Part shown: positions 1-7,955 of the stretch, one piece after another
How positions within the stretch are numbered: the stretch's first letter is position 1
Layout of the letters: every line of letters begins with the position of its first letter
From: Kiritimatiellia bacterium
Lineage (GTDB): Bacteria > Verrucomicrobiota > Kiritimatiellia > RFP12 > UBA3636
Direction: 5' to 3'
Assembly: GCA_017481725.1 (NCBI GenBank)
Contig: JAFUOX010000082.1
Coordinates: 1 to 45,246 of the forward strand
DNA length: 45,246 nucleotides
Program-made: the position numbers and the translations under genes
Notes under the pieces: generated by a model
The model's database searches: none
What the model saw: the letters and a program-made list of their open reading frames with translations, nothing else
What the model was told of the DNA's origin: nothing

Positions 1-43
1 GAAGCTTTTTGAAAAAGAAAGTTTTTTATCTAGGATGAAGCGC

Positions 44-1612
44 ATGGTAAATGGATTAGTTCAACCAAAGGATTCTGGTGAGTATAAATTTGCAAGGCTT
101 CAATTACAACGTTTGTCTAGTCCAGTCCTTGCTATATTTATACCTTTATTATGTATCTGCTTTTTGCTGTCATTAAAAACAGAGGTTATTGAAAAATCAA
201 AATTCCAAGCTGTTGAAATTTCAGAAATATTACCTCTTGATCAAAAATTTGAAGAAAAAATAGAAATTAAAGAGCCTATATATGAATTTGTTCCGGTTGA
301 TATTGCTTTTGATTCAGATTTATCAGATTTTACGGCACCAGATATATCAACAACTGTTACAGAAATAACTTATTCACCAAAGCCAAATAAATATAATGCT
401 GTTGATCCAATACGGAGTCCAGTTGAGTTTTCCGGAATTACTGGCTCTCGTAGTTCTGGGGAGCGAGGAAATGCTCTTGCTCGATATGGCGGTACTTCAA
501 GAGGTGAGGCATCTGTAATGCGTGCATTACGTTGGCTTAAGATGAAACAAAAAGCAGATGGCTCTTGGGGTGATAAGCATCCAACAGCTATGACGGGTTT
601 GGCAATTTTAACATATCTTGCACATGGTGAAACACCATCGCCTGAGTGTGAGGAGTTTGGCAAAACAGTTCAAATGGGTATTAAATTTCTAACCGATAAT
701 GTTAAGGATAATGGCAGATTTCAGCAGCTTGATGGTAATATGTATGCACAGCTAATTGGTGCATACGCATTATCAGAGGCATATACGATGACACGTGTGC
801 CAGCGGTTAAGGCTGCTGCAGAAAGAGCAATTCGTGTTATTATTGAAGGTCAGCAGCAGGGCGGTGGTTTTGATTATAAATTAGTTGCAAGTTCTACTAG
901 AAATGATTTATCTTTTTCTGGTTGGGCTACTCAAGCTATTAAAGCAGCATACCTAGCAGGACTAGACATAAAGAAAACATTACCAGATGGAAGCACTATA
1001 GACTTGTTGGATAAAGCATATCATAAATGTATTGAAGGAATGCGTGCGAATGCAATCGGTGGAACAGGTGAAGGAGGTTTTAGTTATGTTGCAGACAAAG
1101 GTAATTCGCATCGTGGCTTAACAGGTGTCGGTGTTTTTTGCTTACAGATTCTTGGTGAAGGGAATTCAATAGAAGTTAAAAATGCACTTAATTTTCTTGA
1201 TGGTTGTACATTCTCATTCGATACTTGGGATAATCAACCGTATCCAAAAGGAGATAATCCAAGTCCAATTTATTATTGGTACTACATCACGCATGCCAAG
1301 TTTTTTGCAGGAGGGAATAGATGGGTTGCTTGGAATAAAATGTTTTTTCCAGAGCTAGTTTCTCATCAGAATATTATCCCTAAAGCAATTGCTGACCCAA
1401 AAGGAATTATGCGTGATGTGGGCTATTGGCAAAGCCCATCTGAGCAAGAAAGTTTTCGAGGTGTCGGTAAAGCAGAATGGAAGGATATCATGGATACATG
1501 CTTGTGTACGCTTCAGCTTATGGTCTATTATCGATATTTGCCAACCTTTCGATTGCCTACTATAATAAGTAAAGATATTGAGGAGGATGACGAAATAACT
1601 ATTTCTTATTAG
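44..1612 (+). CDS. Membrane-anchored prenyltransferase/squalene-oxidase-repeat (alpha/alpha toroid) protein
   Basis: About 522 residues. A single membrane segment near residues 28-45 is followed by an acidic, extended linker to about residue 130, then a helical toroid domain of squalene-cyclase/prenyltransferase-repeat type. Repeat signatures visible include ADGSWG followed by TAMTGLAILTYL, GGGFDY followed by SGWATQAIKAA, and EGGFSYV followed by LTGVGVFCLQIL. No DxDD cyclase acid motif is seen, so enzymatic cyclisation is unlikely; the domain is probably an extracytoplasmic binding or scaffold module. The linker resembles those of TonB-like proteins, and similar proteins often follow ExbB/ExbD genes, but upstream sequence is outside the window (inference). 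I prefer the ATG at 44, because AGGA at 32-35 lies 8 nt upstream; the in-frame ATG at 35 would overlap that ribosome-binding site. Function unknown. Confidence 0.75.
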   Translation: MVNGLVQPKDSGEYKFARLQLQRLSSPVLAIFIPLLCICFLLSLKTEVIEKSKFQAVEISEILPLDQKFEEKIEIKEPIYEFVPVDIAFDSDLSDFTAPDISTTVTEITYSPKPNKYNAVDPIRSPVEFSGITGSRSSGERGNALARYGGTSRGEASVMRALRWLKMKQKADGSWGDKHPTAMTGLAILTYLAHGETPSPECEEFGKTVQMGIKFLTDNVKDNGRFQQLDGNMYAQLIGAYALSEAYTMTRVPAVKAAAERAIRVIIEGQQQGGGFDYKLVASSTRNDLSFSGWATQAIKAAYLAGLDIKKTLPDGSTIDLLDKAYHKCIEGMRANAIGGTGEGGFSYVADKGNSHRGLTGVGVFCLQILGEGNSIEVKNALNFLDGCTFSFDTWDNQPYPKGDNPSPIYYWYYITHAKFFAGGNRWVAWNKMFFPELVSHQNIIPKAIADPKGIMRDVGYWQSPSEQESFRGVGKAEWKDIMDTCLCTLQLMVYYRYLPTFRLPTIISKDIEEDDEITISY

Positions 1613-1759
1613 AAATTTGGCATATAAAGCATTGTTCATTAGTTTATTATGTGGTATATAACGAAAGCGATTACGCAAACAATAGTATTTGTATTAGTGT
1701 AATACTGACTTATTGGTAAAAAATAGAATGTCGAATTTTAAATTTCGGGCTGTTTTTGC

Positions 1760-1788
1760 TTGATTTATTTCCCCAAATAATGTATTTT
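1760..1788 (+). promoter_or_regulatory. Probable promoter of the tRNA-Ala gene
   Basis: TTGATT (1760-1765), a 17-nt spacer and TATTTT (1783-1788) lie 22 nt before the tRNA, a spacing expected for a sigma-70-type tRNA promoter. It may also feed the ribosomal-protein genes downstream. The match to consensus is moderate in an AT-rich background. Confidence 0.4.
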
Positions 1789-1810
1789 ATCTGTCTCATT
1801 TGTACCTAAA

Positions 1811-1886
1811 GGGGCGATAGCTCAGTTGGTAGAGCATCACGTTCGCAACGTGGGTGTCGTGAGTTCGAATCTCATTCGCTCCACCA
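1811..1886 (+). tRNA. tRNA-Ala (anticodon CGC)
   Basis: A 76-nt cloverleaf folds by hand. The acceptor stem is GGGGCGA/TCGCTCC. It has the G3-U70 wobble that is the alanine identity element. The D stem is GCTC/GAGC. The anticodon stem is TCACG/CGTGG around the loop TTCGCAA, giving anticodon CGC at 1844-1846 for GCG codons. The T arm is GTGAG/CTCAT with loop TTCGAAT. The 3' CCA is encoded (1884-1886). Confidence 0.96.
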
Positions 1887-2079
1887 ACAGTTCTATATAA
1901 AGCTTCTCTCCCTGTAGCTGAAACGCAACTAATGCGATGAACGCTCACCACCGTGCGCTCATATGCAAACAGAGGAAAAAGAAAAGTTTTATGTGGAATC
2001 GCTTGTAAATGAGTAATTTATGAGCATAAAGGTACAGCGTAAATAATCCGGCAATTAAGCCGCAAAACGGGGTAAACAA
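1887..2079 (+). promoter_or_regulatory. Leader between tRNA-Ala and rpmI
   Basis: This 193-nt stretch holds no gene. It contains short self-complementary pieces, for example GGC/GCC around an AATTAA loop just before a GGGG ribosome-binding site. A structured leader that controls L35/L20 synthesis would fit the location, as known for rpmI-rplT operons elsewhere, but no known leader motif was recognised. Confidence 0.25.
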
Positions 2080-2274
2080 ATGCCTAAAAAGAAGACACAC
2101 AAAGCAGCGTCAAAGCGCTGCAAAGTAACTGCGACCGGCAAGGTCCTCTCCGCCCGTTCTGGCAAGCGCCATTTGGCAAGCTGCAAGACACGTAAACGTA
2201 AACGCAATCTACGCGGTACAGCAACACTAGCTGCACCAGAGCAGAAGCGTATTAAGAAATTACTTGCATCCTAA
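2080..2274 (+). CDS. rpmI: 50S ribosomal protein bL35
   Basis: A 64-residue, very basic protein beginning MPKKKTHKAASKR, with the family features ATGKVLSARSGKRHL and a lysine/arginine-rich C-terminal half. Full length for bL35. It assembles into the large ribosomal subunit. It starts after a GGGG ribosome-binding site and is followed 51 nt later by rplT, the usual pairing. infC, which normally sits directly upstream, is absent here; a tRNA-Ala occupies that side. Leucine codon usage is mixed, unlike rplT. Confidence 0.97.
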   Translation: MPKKKTHKAASKRCKVTATGKVLSARSGKRHLASCKTRKRKRNLRGTATLAAPEQKRIKKLLAS

Positions 2275-2325
2275 TGCTATTGCATAGATGCTTTAACAAT
2301 TAAATTTATATAAGGAGAAAAGACT

Positions 2326-2682
2326 ATGCCACGTGCAACTAATGCGCCTGCATCAAGAGAGCGTCGTCGTCGCAGACTAGAAATGGCCAAGGGCTTCCGC
2401 GGTAATAGAAGTAAGAACTTCCGTACAGCTACAGAGGCTGTAGATCGCGCAATGGTTATGGCCACCGAGCACCGCAAACTACGTAAACGTGATTTCCGCG
2501 CTTTGTGGATTACACGTATCAACGCTGCAGCTCGTGCTAATGGTATTACATACAGCCGTTTCATCGAAGGTCTAACAAAGGCAGATATCAAGCTAAACCG
2601 CAAGGTTCTATCTGAGATTGCTATCGCAGATCCAGCAGCTTTCACAGCTCTAGTTGAAAAAGCTAAGGCTCAGCTAGCTTAA
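2326..2682 (+). CDS. rplT: 50S ribosomal protein bL20
   Basis: A 118-residue basic protein, full length for bL20. Family signatures include an arginine-rich N-terminal helix (SRERRRRRLEMAKGFRG), FRALWITRINAAARANG and the C-terminal globular part from about residue 80 (SRFIEGLTKADIKLNRKVL). bL20 is an early 23S rRNA-binding assembly protein and a translational repressor of its own operon in well-studied bacteria. A good ribosome-binding site (AAGGAG) precedes the ATG. Seven of the eight leucines are encoded by CTA, an unusual preference noted as a finding. Confidence 0.98.
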   Translation: MPRATNAPASRERRRRRLEMAKGFRGNRSKNFRTATEAVDRAMVMATEHRKLRKRDFRALWITRINAAARANGITYSRFIEGLTKADIKLNRKVLSEIAIADPAAFTALVEKAKAQLA

Positions 2683-2731
2683 TTATCTACCGAACGTTTT
2701 AATAAACAATTATTGTTAGGAGATTTTAACG

Positions 2732-2935
2732 ATGAAAAAGGAAGTACATCCAAATTACGGCCCAGCCAAGGTAACTTGTGCTTGTGGTAACGTATTCGAA
2801 ACAAATTCAACTGTAAAAGATATGCATGTTAACACATGCTCTGCTTGCCATCCTTATTTCACAGGACAGCAGACATTTATCGATACAGAGGGACGTATTG
2901 ACTCCTTCAAGCGCCGTTATGGCATCAAGAAGTAG
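2732..2935 (+). CDS. rpmE: 50S ribosomal protein bL31, zinc-binding (C+) type
   Basis: A 67-residue protein, full length for bL31. Residues Cys16, Cys18, Cys36 and Cys39 form the CxC...CxxC zinc site, so this is the primary C+ form rather than the zinc-independent replacement. The pattern [19 protein letters not shown] is typical. An AGGAG ribosome-binding site precedes the start, and the gene ends before a strong intrinsic terminator, which closes the rpmI-rplT-rpmE unit. The order rpmE then prfA is common in bacteria. Confidence 0.97.
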   Translation: MKKEVHPNYGPAKVTCACGNVFETNSTVKDMHVNTCSACHPYFTGQQTFIDTEGRIDSFKRRYGIKK

Positions 2936-2956
2936 TTTCTACTCTCGAATTTTATT

Positions 2957-2998
2957 TCAGGTGGAGTCACTACATTGCGGCTTCACCTGATTTTTTTT
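2957..2998 (+). terminator. Intrinsic terminator after rpmE
   Basis: A 10-bp stem (TCAGGTGGAG paired with CTTCACCTGA, one G-U) with a 14-nt loop is followed by eight T residues (2991-2998). It ends 34 nt before prfA, so prfA needs read-through or its own start site within that gap. Confidence 0.88.
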
Positions 2999-3032
2999 AA
3001 TTTCATTATTTATTATAGTTAATTAATTTGCC

Positions 3033-4136
3033 ATGATAGAGAAAACTCAAGTAGAAAAGATTTTAGTACGTTTACAAGAGGTAGAAACACTACTCTCTGG
3101 TCCAGAGGCTGCTGCTGATCAAAAAAAGTATCGTGCCCTAGTTCGTGAGCATTCTTCCTTGAGAAAGCTTGAAGCATGTGCAAAGAAGTATTTTACCTTA
3201 GTAGACTCAATTGAAGAGGCGAAAGCTATTGTTTCAGATCCAGCGGGTGATGAAGAACTCAAGGAATTAGCAATGGCTGAGCTAGCCGAAAATGAAGAGG
3301 CAGTTCCTGCAGCAGAAAAGGCTCTAAGCTTTGCTTTACTGCCTCCTGACCCAGATGAGCGCCGTAATGCGATGGTTGAAATTCGTGCTGGAACAGGTGG
3401 TGATGAGGCTGCAATTTTTGCTGGTGACCTTTATCGTATGTATTGCCGCTATGCTGAAATTAGAGGCTGGAAGGTTAATTTATTAGATGCTAGCCAATCA
3501 GAAATGGGTGGCTATAAAGAAATCGTTTTTAACGTTGAGGGTGAGGGTGCTTATGCAGCACTTCGCTATGAGGGTGGTGGTCACCGTGTACAACGTGTGC
3601 CAGAAACTGAGTCTCAGGGGCGTGTCCATACATCGGCAGCAACAGTTGCTGTGTTCCCTGAAGCTGATGACGATGATGAGCTGGAAATTAAGCCAGAGGA
3701 TTTACGTATTGACTTCTATCGTGCAGGTGGTGCCGGTGGTCAGCACGTTAATAAGACAGACTCAGCTGTGCGTATTACTCACTTGCCAACAGGTATTGTG
3801 GTTCAGAGTCAGGATGAGCGCTCTCAACACCATAATAAAGATAAATGTATGGCAGCACTTCGCTCACGTCTTCTAGAGAATGCTCGCATTCAGGAAGAGC
3901 AGCGTATGGGTAGTGCTCGTAAGGTTATGATTGGTTCTGGTGATAGAAGTGAGCGCATCCGCACCTACAATTTTCCACAAAATCGCTTGACAGATCACCG
4001 TATAAATCTTACTCTATATTCATTGGATAGAATTATGGAAGGTCTTATGGATGAGTTAATTACTGCACTAGTCGAATCTAATGCAGAGTTGCGCCTTAAG
4101 GCTGAGCTAGGCAGAGTTGCCGGTGAATCAAATTAA
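3033..4136 (+). CDS. prfA: Peptide chain release factor 1
   Basis: A 367-residue class I release factor that recognises UAA/UAG and triggers peptide release. The catalytic GGQ lies in [13 protein letters not shown] and is followed by THLPTGIVV. The codon-recognition region reads [15 protein letters not shown], the RF1-type PxT tripeptide (PET here) rather than the SPF of RF2. The C-terminal signature [17 protein letters not shown] is intact. No Shine-Dalgarno sequence precedes the ATG (the region is TTAATTTGCC), and a terminator ends 34 nt upstream. prmC, the methyltransferase that often follows, is not here; a sugar kinase gene starts 26 nt downstream. Confidence 0.97.
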   Translation: MIEKTQVEKILVRLQEVETLLSGPEAAADQKKYRALVREHSSLRKLEACAKKYFTLVDSIEEAKAIVSDPAGDEELKELAMAELAENEEAVPAAEKALSFALLPPDPDERRNAMVEIRAGTGGDEAAIFAGDLYRMYCRYAEIRGWKVNLLDASQSEMGGYKEIVFNVEGEGAYAALRYEGGGHRVQRVPETESQGRVHTSAATVAVFPEADDDDELEIKPEDLRIDFYRAGGAGGQHVNKTDSAVRITHLPTGIVVQSQDERSQHHNKDKCMAALRSRLLENARIQEEQRMGSARKVMIGSGDRSERIRTYNFPQNRLTDHRINLTLYSLDRIMEGLMDELITALVESNAELRLKAELGRVAGESN

Positions 4137-4161
4137 TTTTTTTGTATAAGGATTTTTCGCT

Positions 4162-5271
4162 ATGACTCATTCTAAGGAATTAATTAAACAAGTAGTTGCT
4201 CGCTTTTTTCCAGATGGAGAGGTTGTCCATATTGAGCAATGCAATGGTGGCCATATTAATCAAACCTATTTTGTTGATTGTAGAATTACTCCTTCAGATA
4301 TGAATCGCTATGTTGTCCAATGCCTTAATCGCAAGGTGTTTCCCGATTTGCCAGGTCTTATGGATAATGTTCTACGTGTGTCTGAGCAAATGAGTGTTTA
4401 TGCTCAAGAGCATAATATGAATATGACACGCTCATATCTTCATTTTATGCGCACAGTAGATGGTGCTCCTGCCATTGATGATAAGGAGCTCGGTTTCTGG
4501 CGTGTATATCGCTATATTAATAATGCTGTTGGTAAGCTTGTGGCAGAGTCTCCGCTTGAGGCGTTTAAAACAGCAGAGGCATTTGGTTTGTTCCAAGGTA
4601 TGCTTGCTGGTCTAACCGGGCCACGCCTTGTGGAGACAATCCCAGCATTCCATGATACACGCAAACGCTTTGAACGTTTAGAGCGTGCTGCAAGCGAGGA
4701 TAAGCTTGGTCGCTTTGAGGGAGCAAAGGATGTTTATGAAGCAATTATGGCAATTAAGCCATATGCACTTGCTCTTCAAGAAGCATTTGAAAAGGGAGAG
4801 ATTCCAGAGCGTGTGGTACATAATGATGCAAAGCTTTCAAATATTCTTCTTGATATCAACACAGGTAATGCAATTTGCGTAATTGACCTAGATACATGTA
4901 TGCCAGGTCTTGCAGGACATGATTTTGGAGATATGGCTCGTAGTATGTCAAGTCAGACACCAGAGGATGAAGAAGATCTCTCAAAAATAAAAATCAATTT
5001 TGAAATTTATGAGTCTCTAATTAAGGGCTTTCTCAAGGGTGCTAATGGTGTGCTAAATACACGCGAGGTAGAGCTACTCCCTGATGGAGGTATTGCAATG
5101 ACCACAGAGGTCGCTGTTCGCTTCTTGACAGATTATTTTGAGGGAGATGTTTACTTTAACATAAAGTATGAAGGTCAAAATCTTCGCAGATCAAAGTCCC
5201 AGCTTCGTTTGGCACAATGCATGATTGAGGCTCTTCCACGCCTTCGAAAGCTAGTAAATAGTGCTAAGTAA
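4162..5271 (+). CDS. NahK-like N-acetylhexosamine 1-kinase family phosphotransferase
   Basis: A 369-residue APH/choline-kinase-fold phosphotransferase. The N-terminus has the family substrate loop (GGHINQTYFV) and QCLNRKVFPDLPGLMDNV. The catalytic loop is VVHNDAKLSNILLD (His220, Asn221, Asp222), followed by the metal-binding VIDLDTCMPG and HDFGDMAR. The downstream segments EDLSKIKINFEIY, REVELLP, RFLTDYFEGDVYF and the closing arginine-rich helix match what I remember of bifidobacterial NahK, which phosphorylates GlcNAc/GalNAc at the anomeric carbon. That assignment is by recall of motifs; the sugar is not certain and other hexoses are possible. The next gene starts 9 nt after the stop, so the two are probably co-translated. 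Confidence 0.8.
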   Translation: MTHSKELIKQVVARFFPDGEVVHIEQCNGGHINQTYFVDCRITPSDMNRYVVQCLNRKVFPDLPGLMDNVLRVSEQMSVYAQEHNMNMTRSYLHFMRTVDGAPAIDDKELGFWRVYRYINNAVGKLVAESPLEAFKTAEAFGLFQGMLAGLTGPRLVETIPAFHDTRKRFERLERAASEDKLGRFEGAKDVYEAIMAIKPYALALQEAFEKGEIPERVVHNDAKLSNILLDINTGNAICVIDLDTCMPGLAGHDFGDMARSMSSQTPEDEEDLSKIKINFEIYESLIKGFLKGANGVLNTREVELLPDGGIAMTTEVAVRFLTDYFEGDVYFNIKYEGQNLRRSKSQLRLAQCMIEALPRLRKLVNSAK

Positions 5272-5280
5272 GGATTTTCA

Positions 5281-6624
5281 ATGAATGATATTCAAAATGC
5301 ATTAAAGTATACAACAGATACTAAGGCATGTATTATCGCAAGAGGAGCAATAGACTCCTCTTTTGCTTTAATTAGTGAGCTTTTTCCTAATCTAACAAAT
5401 GTTTTTCTTGTTGCTGATCCAAATACATGGAAAGTAGCAGGAGAACGAGTAGCTATATCACTTAAAGCAAATGGCATTGAAGTTAAGCAATTTATGCTTG
5501 GGGCAGATGGAGCTCCATTCCATGCAGAATATAAATGGATTGATGTTCTTAGAGAGGCATATTTAAAAGAAATAAATCGCCCTAAAATTGTGGCTGTAGG
5601 CTCTGGTACAATCAATGATTTGTGCAAGCGTATGGCAGAGGAAGTAGGAGAGCGCTATGTCGTTATTGGTACTGCAGCATCAATGGATGGATACACAAGC
5701 TTTGGTGCAGCTATTACCAAGGATGGGATGAAGCAGACTCTTTCTTGTAAAGCTCCACTTGGTTGTTTGATAGATACAGAAATTGCTGCTGCTGCACCTA
5801 AAGAAATGGCTGCTAGTGGCTATGCAGATTTAATAGCAAAGCTTCCAGCAGGAGCAGATTGGATGCTTGCCGATTTAATTGGTTCAGAGAAAATTCACCC
5901 TCAAGCATGGGATTTTGTTCAGAAATCCTTGCGCAAAGCATTGTCAAATCCTCAAGGTGTTGCTGCAGGGGATATTGATGAAATTGCTGGTCTATGCAAG
6001 GGTTTAATTATGAGTGGCTTTGCTATGCAGGCAATGGGCTCATCACGTCCTGCAAGTGGCACAGAACACCAAATTTCACATTATTGGGATATGGAGGATT
6101 TGTGTTTTAATGGTCAGCCTGTATCGCATGGTTTTAAGGTAGGTATTGGAACCTTGGTATCTACTGCAATTTTGGAATACTTGCTTGAACAAGATTTGTC
6201 GAACCTTGATATCGATGCTGCTGTGGCACAGTGGTGGCAAAGTTATGATGAACTTAAAGCTGAATTTCCTAAGGTTTATGGCTCACGTGAGGCTCATATT
6301 AGAAGAGCGGAAATTGAGATGAAGACAAAATATCCAACTCCAGAGCAGCTCCGTGAGGAATTAGGTGTATTGAAATCTGCGTGGAATGACATTGCTCCAA
6401 AGCTACGTATGCAAATTATGCCATATGCTGAGGTTCGCGAATGTCTTCGTATTGTTGGTGCCCCTTATTCTATAGAGCAAATAGGCATTACACCAGAGCG
6501 CTTATTTGAAACACTCCGTGGTGTGCCTTATATGCGTAGTCGCTATTTTGGATTAGATTTGCTTTGTCGCATAGGTAAATATTCCGATTTTGAAGTATAT
6601 CTCAAGCAGATTATGGGAACATAA
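5281..6624 (+). CDS. araM: sn-glycerol-1-phosphate dehydrogenase (AraM/EgsA family)
   Basis: A 447-residue metal-dependent, iron-alcohol-dehydrogenase-like enzyme. The family reduces dihydroxyacetone phosphate to sn-glycerol-1-phosphate with NAD(P)H. The nucleotide-binding region shows AVGSGTINDLCKR and GTAASMDGYTS. Metal ligands are expected in SGYADLIAK (Asp), SGTEHQISHYWDM (His) and SHGFKVGIGT (His), all present. Length fits bacterial AraM with its C-terminal helical extension. The AAGGA ribosome-binding site lies in the 9-nt gap after the NahK-like gene. In Bacillus AraM supplies heptaprenylglyceryl phosphate; the role here is unknown. Alternative: another polyol-phosphate dehydrogenase of the same fold. 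Confidence 0.85.
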   Translation: MNDIQNALKYTTDTKACIIARGAIDSSFALISELFPNLTNVFLVADPNTWKVAGERVAISLKANGIEVKQFMLGADGAPFHAEYKWIDVLREAYLKEINRPKIVAVGSGTINDLCKRMAEEVGERYVVIGTAASMDGYTSFGAAITKDGMKQTLSCKAPLGCLIDTEIAAAAPKEMAASGYADLIAKLPAGADWMLADLIGSEKIHPQAWDFVQKSLRKALSNPQGVAAGDIDEIAGLCKGLIMSGFAMQAMGSSRPASGTEHQISHYWDMEDLCFNGQPVSHGFKVGIGTLVSTAILEYLLEQDLSNLDIDAAVAQWWQSYDELKAEFPKVYGSREAHIRRAEIEMKTKYPTPEQLREELGVLKSAWNDIAPKLRMQIMPYAEVRECLRIVGAPYSIEQIGITPERLFETLRGVPYMRSRYFGLDLLCRIGKYSDFEVYLKQIMGT

Positions 6625-6657
6625 AAGGATTTCAACCCTTTCTAGTTAAGAGCTTTA

Positions 6658-6686
6658 TTGACAATAGTTTTTACTAGTGCTATATT
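6658..6686 (+). promoter_or_regulatory. Upstream tandem promoter of the gmk operon
   Basis: TTGACA (6658-6663), 17-nt spacer, TATATT (6681-6686): a near-consensus sigma-70 promoter 124 nt before gmk. Confidence 0.7.
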
Positions 6687-6730
6687 GCTGAGAGTAGAGA
6701 TTTTTTTGTGATTATGCTAGCCCCATTTGC

Positions 6731-6759
6731 TTGACACGTATAACCAAAACTTATATAAT
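6731..6759 (+). promoter_or_regulatory. Consensus promoter of the gmk operon
   Basis: TTGACA (6731-6736), 17-nt spacer, TATAAT (6754-6759): a perfect sigma-70 consensus. The predicted transcript has a leader of about 45 nt before the gmk ATG at 6811. It lies 73 nt downstream of another near-consensus promoter. Confidence 0.8.
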
Positions 6760-6810
6760 TATTTCTTAAAAAAGTCATAATTTTGTGATAATTTAGGATT
6801 TGTCTTTAAA

Positions 6811-7407
6811 ATGAATTTTAATAAGCCTTTATTAATCGTGGTTTCAGCTCCATCTGGTGCAGGAAAATCAACTCTATGTAATAAACTATTGGCAGAGTCA
6901 GAGAGATTGGTTTATTCAATTTCTTGTACTACACGTAAGCCTCGTGGTCAAGAGCAGGATGGTGTGGCATATCACTTTCTTACAGAAGAGGAATTTGTTG
7001 CACGCATAGAGAATGGCGATTTTCTAGAAAATGCAATAGTTCATGGTAATCGCTATGGAACACTTCGTAGTACGGTTGAGCAAGCACTAAAGCAAGGAAA
7101 ATCTATTATCATGGATATTGATGTTGCTGGTGCCGCACAAGTACGTGACATTATTAATGCACTTCCTGAGCATAATCTAATTCGCGATTCTTTTATTGAT
7201 ATTTTTATTACCGTCCCTTCAATAGAAGAGTTAGAGGCTCGCCTCAATAAGCGTGGTGAGGATGCTCCAGATGTAATCCAAAAGCGTTTAAATAATGCAA
7301 AGGGAGAGATTGCCCGTGCAAATGAATATCAGCATATAGTTGTAAATGATGAGCTTGAGCGTGCTTATGCTGAATTGTGTAAAATTTTAGCGGAGGCATC
7401 TAAATGA
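6811..7407 (+). CDS. gmk: Guanylate kinase
   Basis: A 198-residue enzyme that phosphorylates GMP/dGMP to GDP/dGDP. The P-loop is SAPSGAGKST (about residues 12-21). The GMP-binding part has SISCTTRKPRGQEQDG and YHFLTEEEF, and the lid/adenine region has MDIDVAGAAQVR and LNKRGEDAPDVIQKRL. Length is typical. This is the first gene of a compact operon; its TGA overlaps the coaC ATG by 4 nt, indicating translational coupling. rpoZ, frequently placed between gmk and coaBC, is not present. Confidence 0.96.
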   Translation: MNFNKPLLIVVSAPSGAGKSTLCNKLLAESERLVYSISCTTRKPRGQEQDGVAYHFLTEEEFVARIENGDFLENAIVHGNRYGTLRSTVEQALKQGKSIIMDIDVAGAAQVRDIINALPEHNLIRDSFIDIFITVPSIEELEARLNKRGEDAPDVIQKRLNNAKGEIARANEYQHIVVNDELERAYAELCKILAEASK

Positions 7408-7955
7408 ATTTTGTAGTAGGTGTAACTGGTTCAATTGCTGCCTATAAAGCTTGTGAATTGGTTCGTGAGTTTGTTAAAGCTGGGCATGATGTCCGAGTGG
7501 TTATGACAAAGAGTGCCTGCGAATTTGTTACCCCCTTAACATTTCGTACACTTTCAAAAAATCCAGTTGCAGTAACTCTCTTTAATCAAGAGGAAGATAA
7601 TTGGATGCCAGCACATATTGAGTTAGCAAATTTTGCTGATGCATTTGTTATTGCTCCATGCACAGCAAATGTTTTGGCAAAACTAGCAAATGGCATTGGC
7701 GATGATGCTCTGACTGCAACCTTTTTAGCATGTACATCGCCTGTACTTGTTGCTCCTTCAATGAATGTGCATATGTGGGAAAATAAATCAACACAAGCAA
7801 ATGTTGCTTTGCTTGAACAACGTGGTGTTAATTTTGTTGACCCAGAGTCTGGGGATTTAGCTTGTGGTGTTAATGCAAAAGGAAAGCTTCCTGAGCCAGC
7901 AAAGATTGCTGCAGTGGCGATTGAATTAGCACAAAAACATAAGGAGTCCAAATAA
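7404..7955 (+). CDS. coaC: Phosphopantothenoylcysteine decarboxylase, stand-alone CoaC
   Basis: A 183-residue flavoprotein of coenzyme A synthesis that decarboxylates 4'-phospho-N-pantothenoylcysteine. Family motifs in order: TGSIAAYKACELVRE, the catalytic histidine in MPAHIELANFAD, the FMN-binding APCTANVLAKLANGIGDD, APSMNVHMW, and the substrate-flap cysteine in GDLACGVNAKGKLPEP. The CoaB (synthetase) domain that is normally fused C-terminally in bacterial CoaBC is missing. The stop codon lies directly against the next start, so this is not a frameshifted fusion. A separate coaB must lie elsewhere. The gene overlaps gmk by 4 nt and the kinase gene by 1 nt (TAATG). Confidence 0.93.
   Translation: MNFVVGVTGSIAAYKACELVREFVKAGHDVRVVMTKSACEFVTPLTFRTLSKNPVAVTLFNQEEDNWMPAHIELANFADAFVIAPCTANVLAKLANGIGDDALTATFLACTSPVLVAPSMNVHMWENKSTQANVALLEQRGVNFVDPESGDLACGVNAKGKLPEPAKIAAVAIELAQKHKESK

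Noticed and set aside
3033..4136. Release factor 2 as alternative identity
   Set aside because: The recognition tripeptide region is PxT-like (RVPETESQ), not SPF, and no programmed frameshift site is present near the start.
7586..7951. 121-codon - strand frame inside coaC
   Set aside because: Antisense shadow of a gene with intact CoaC motifs.
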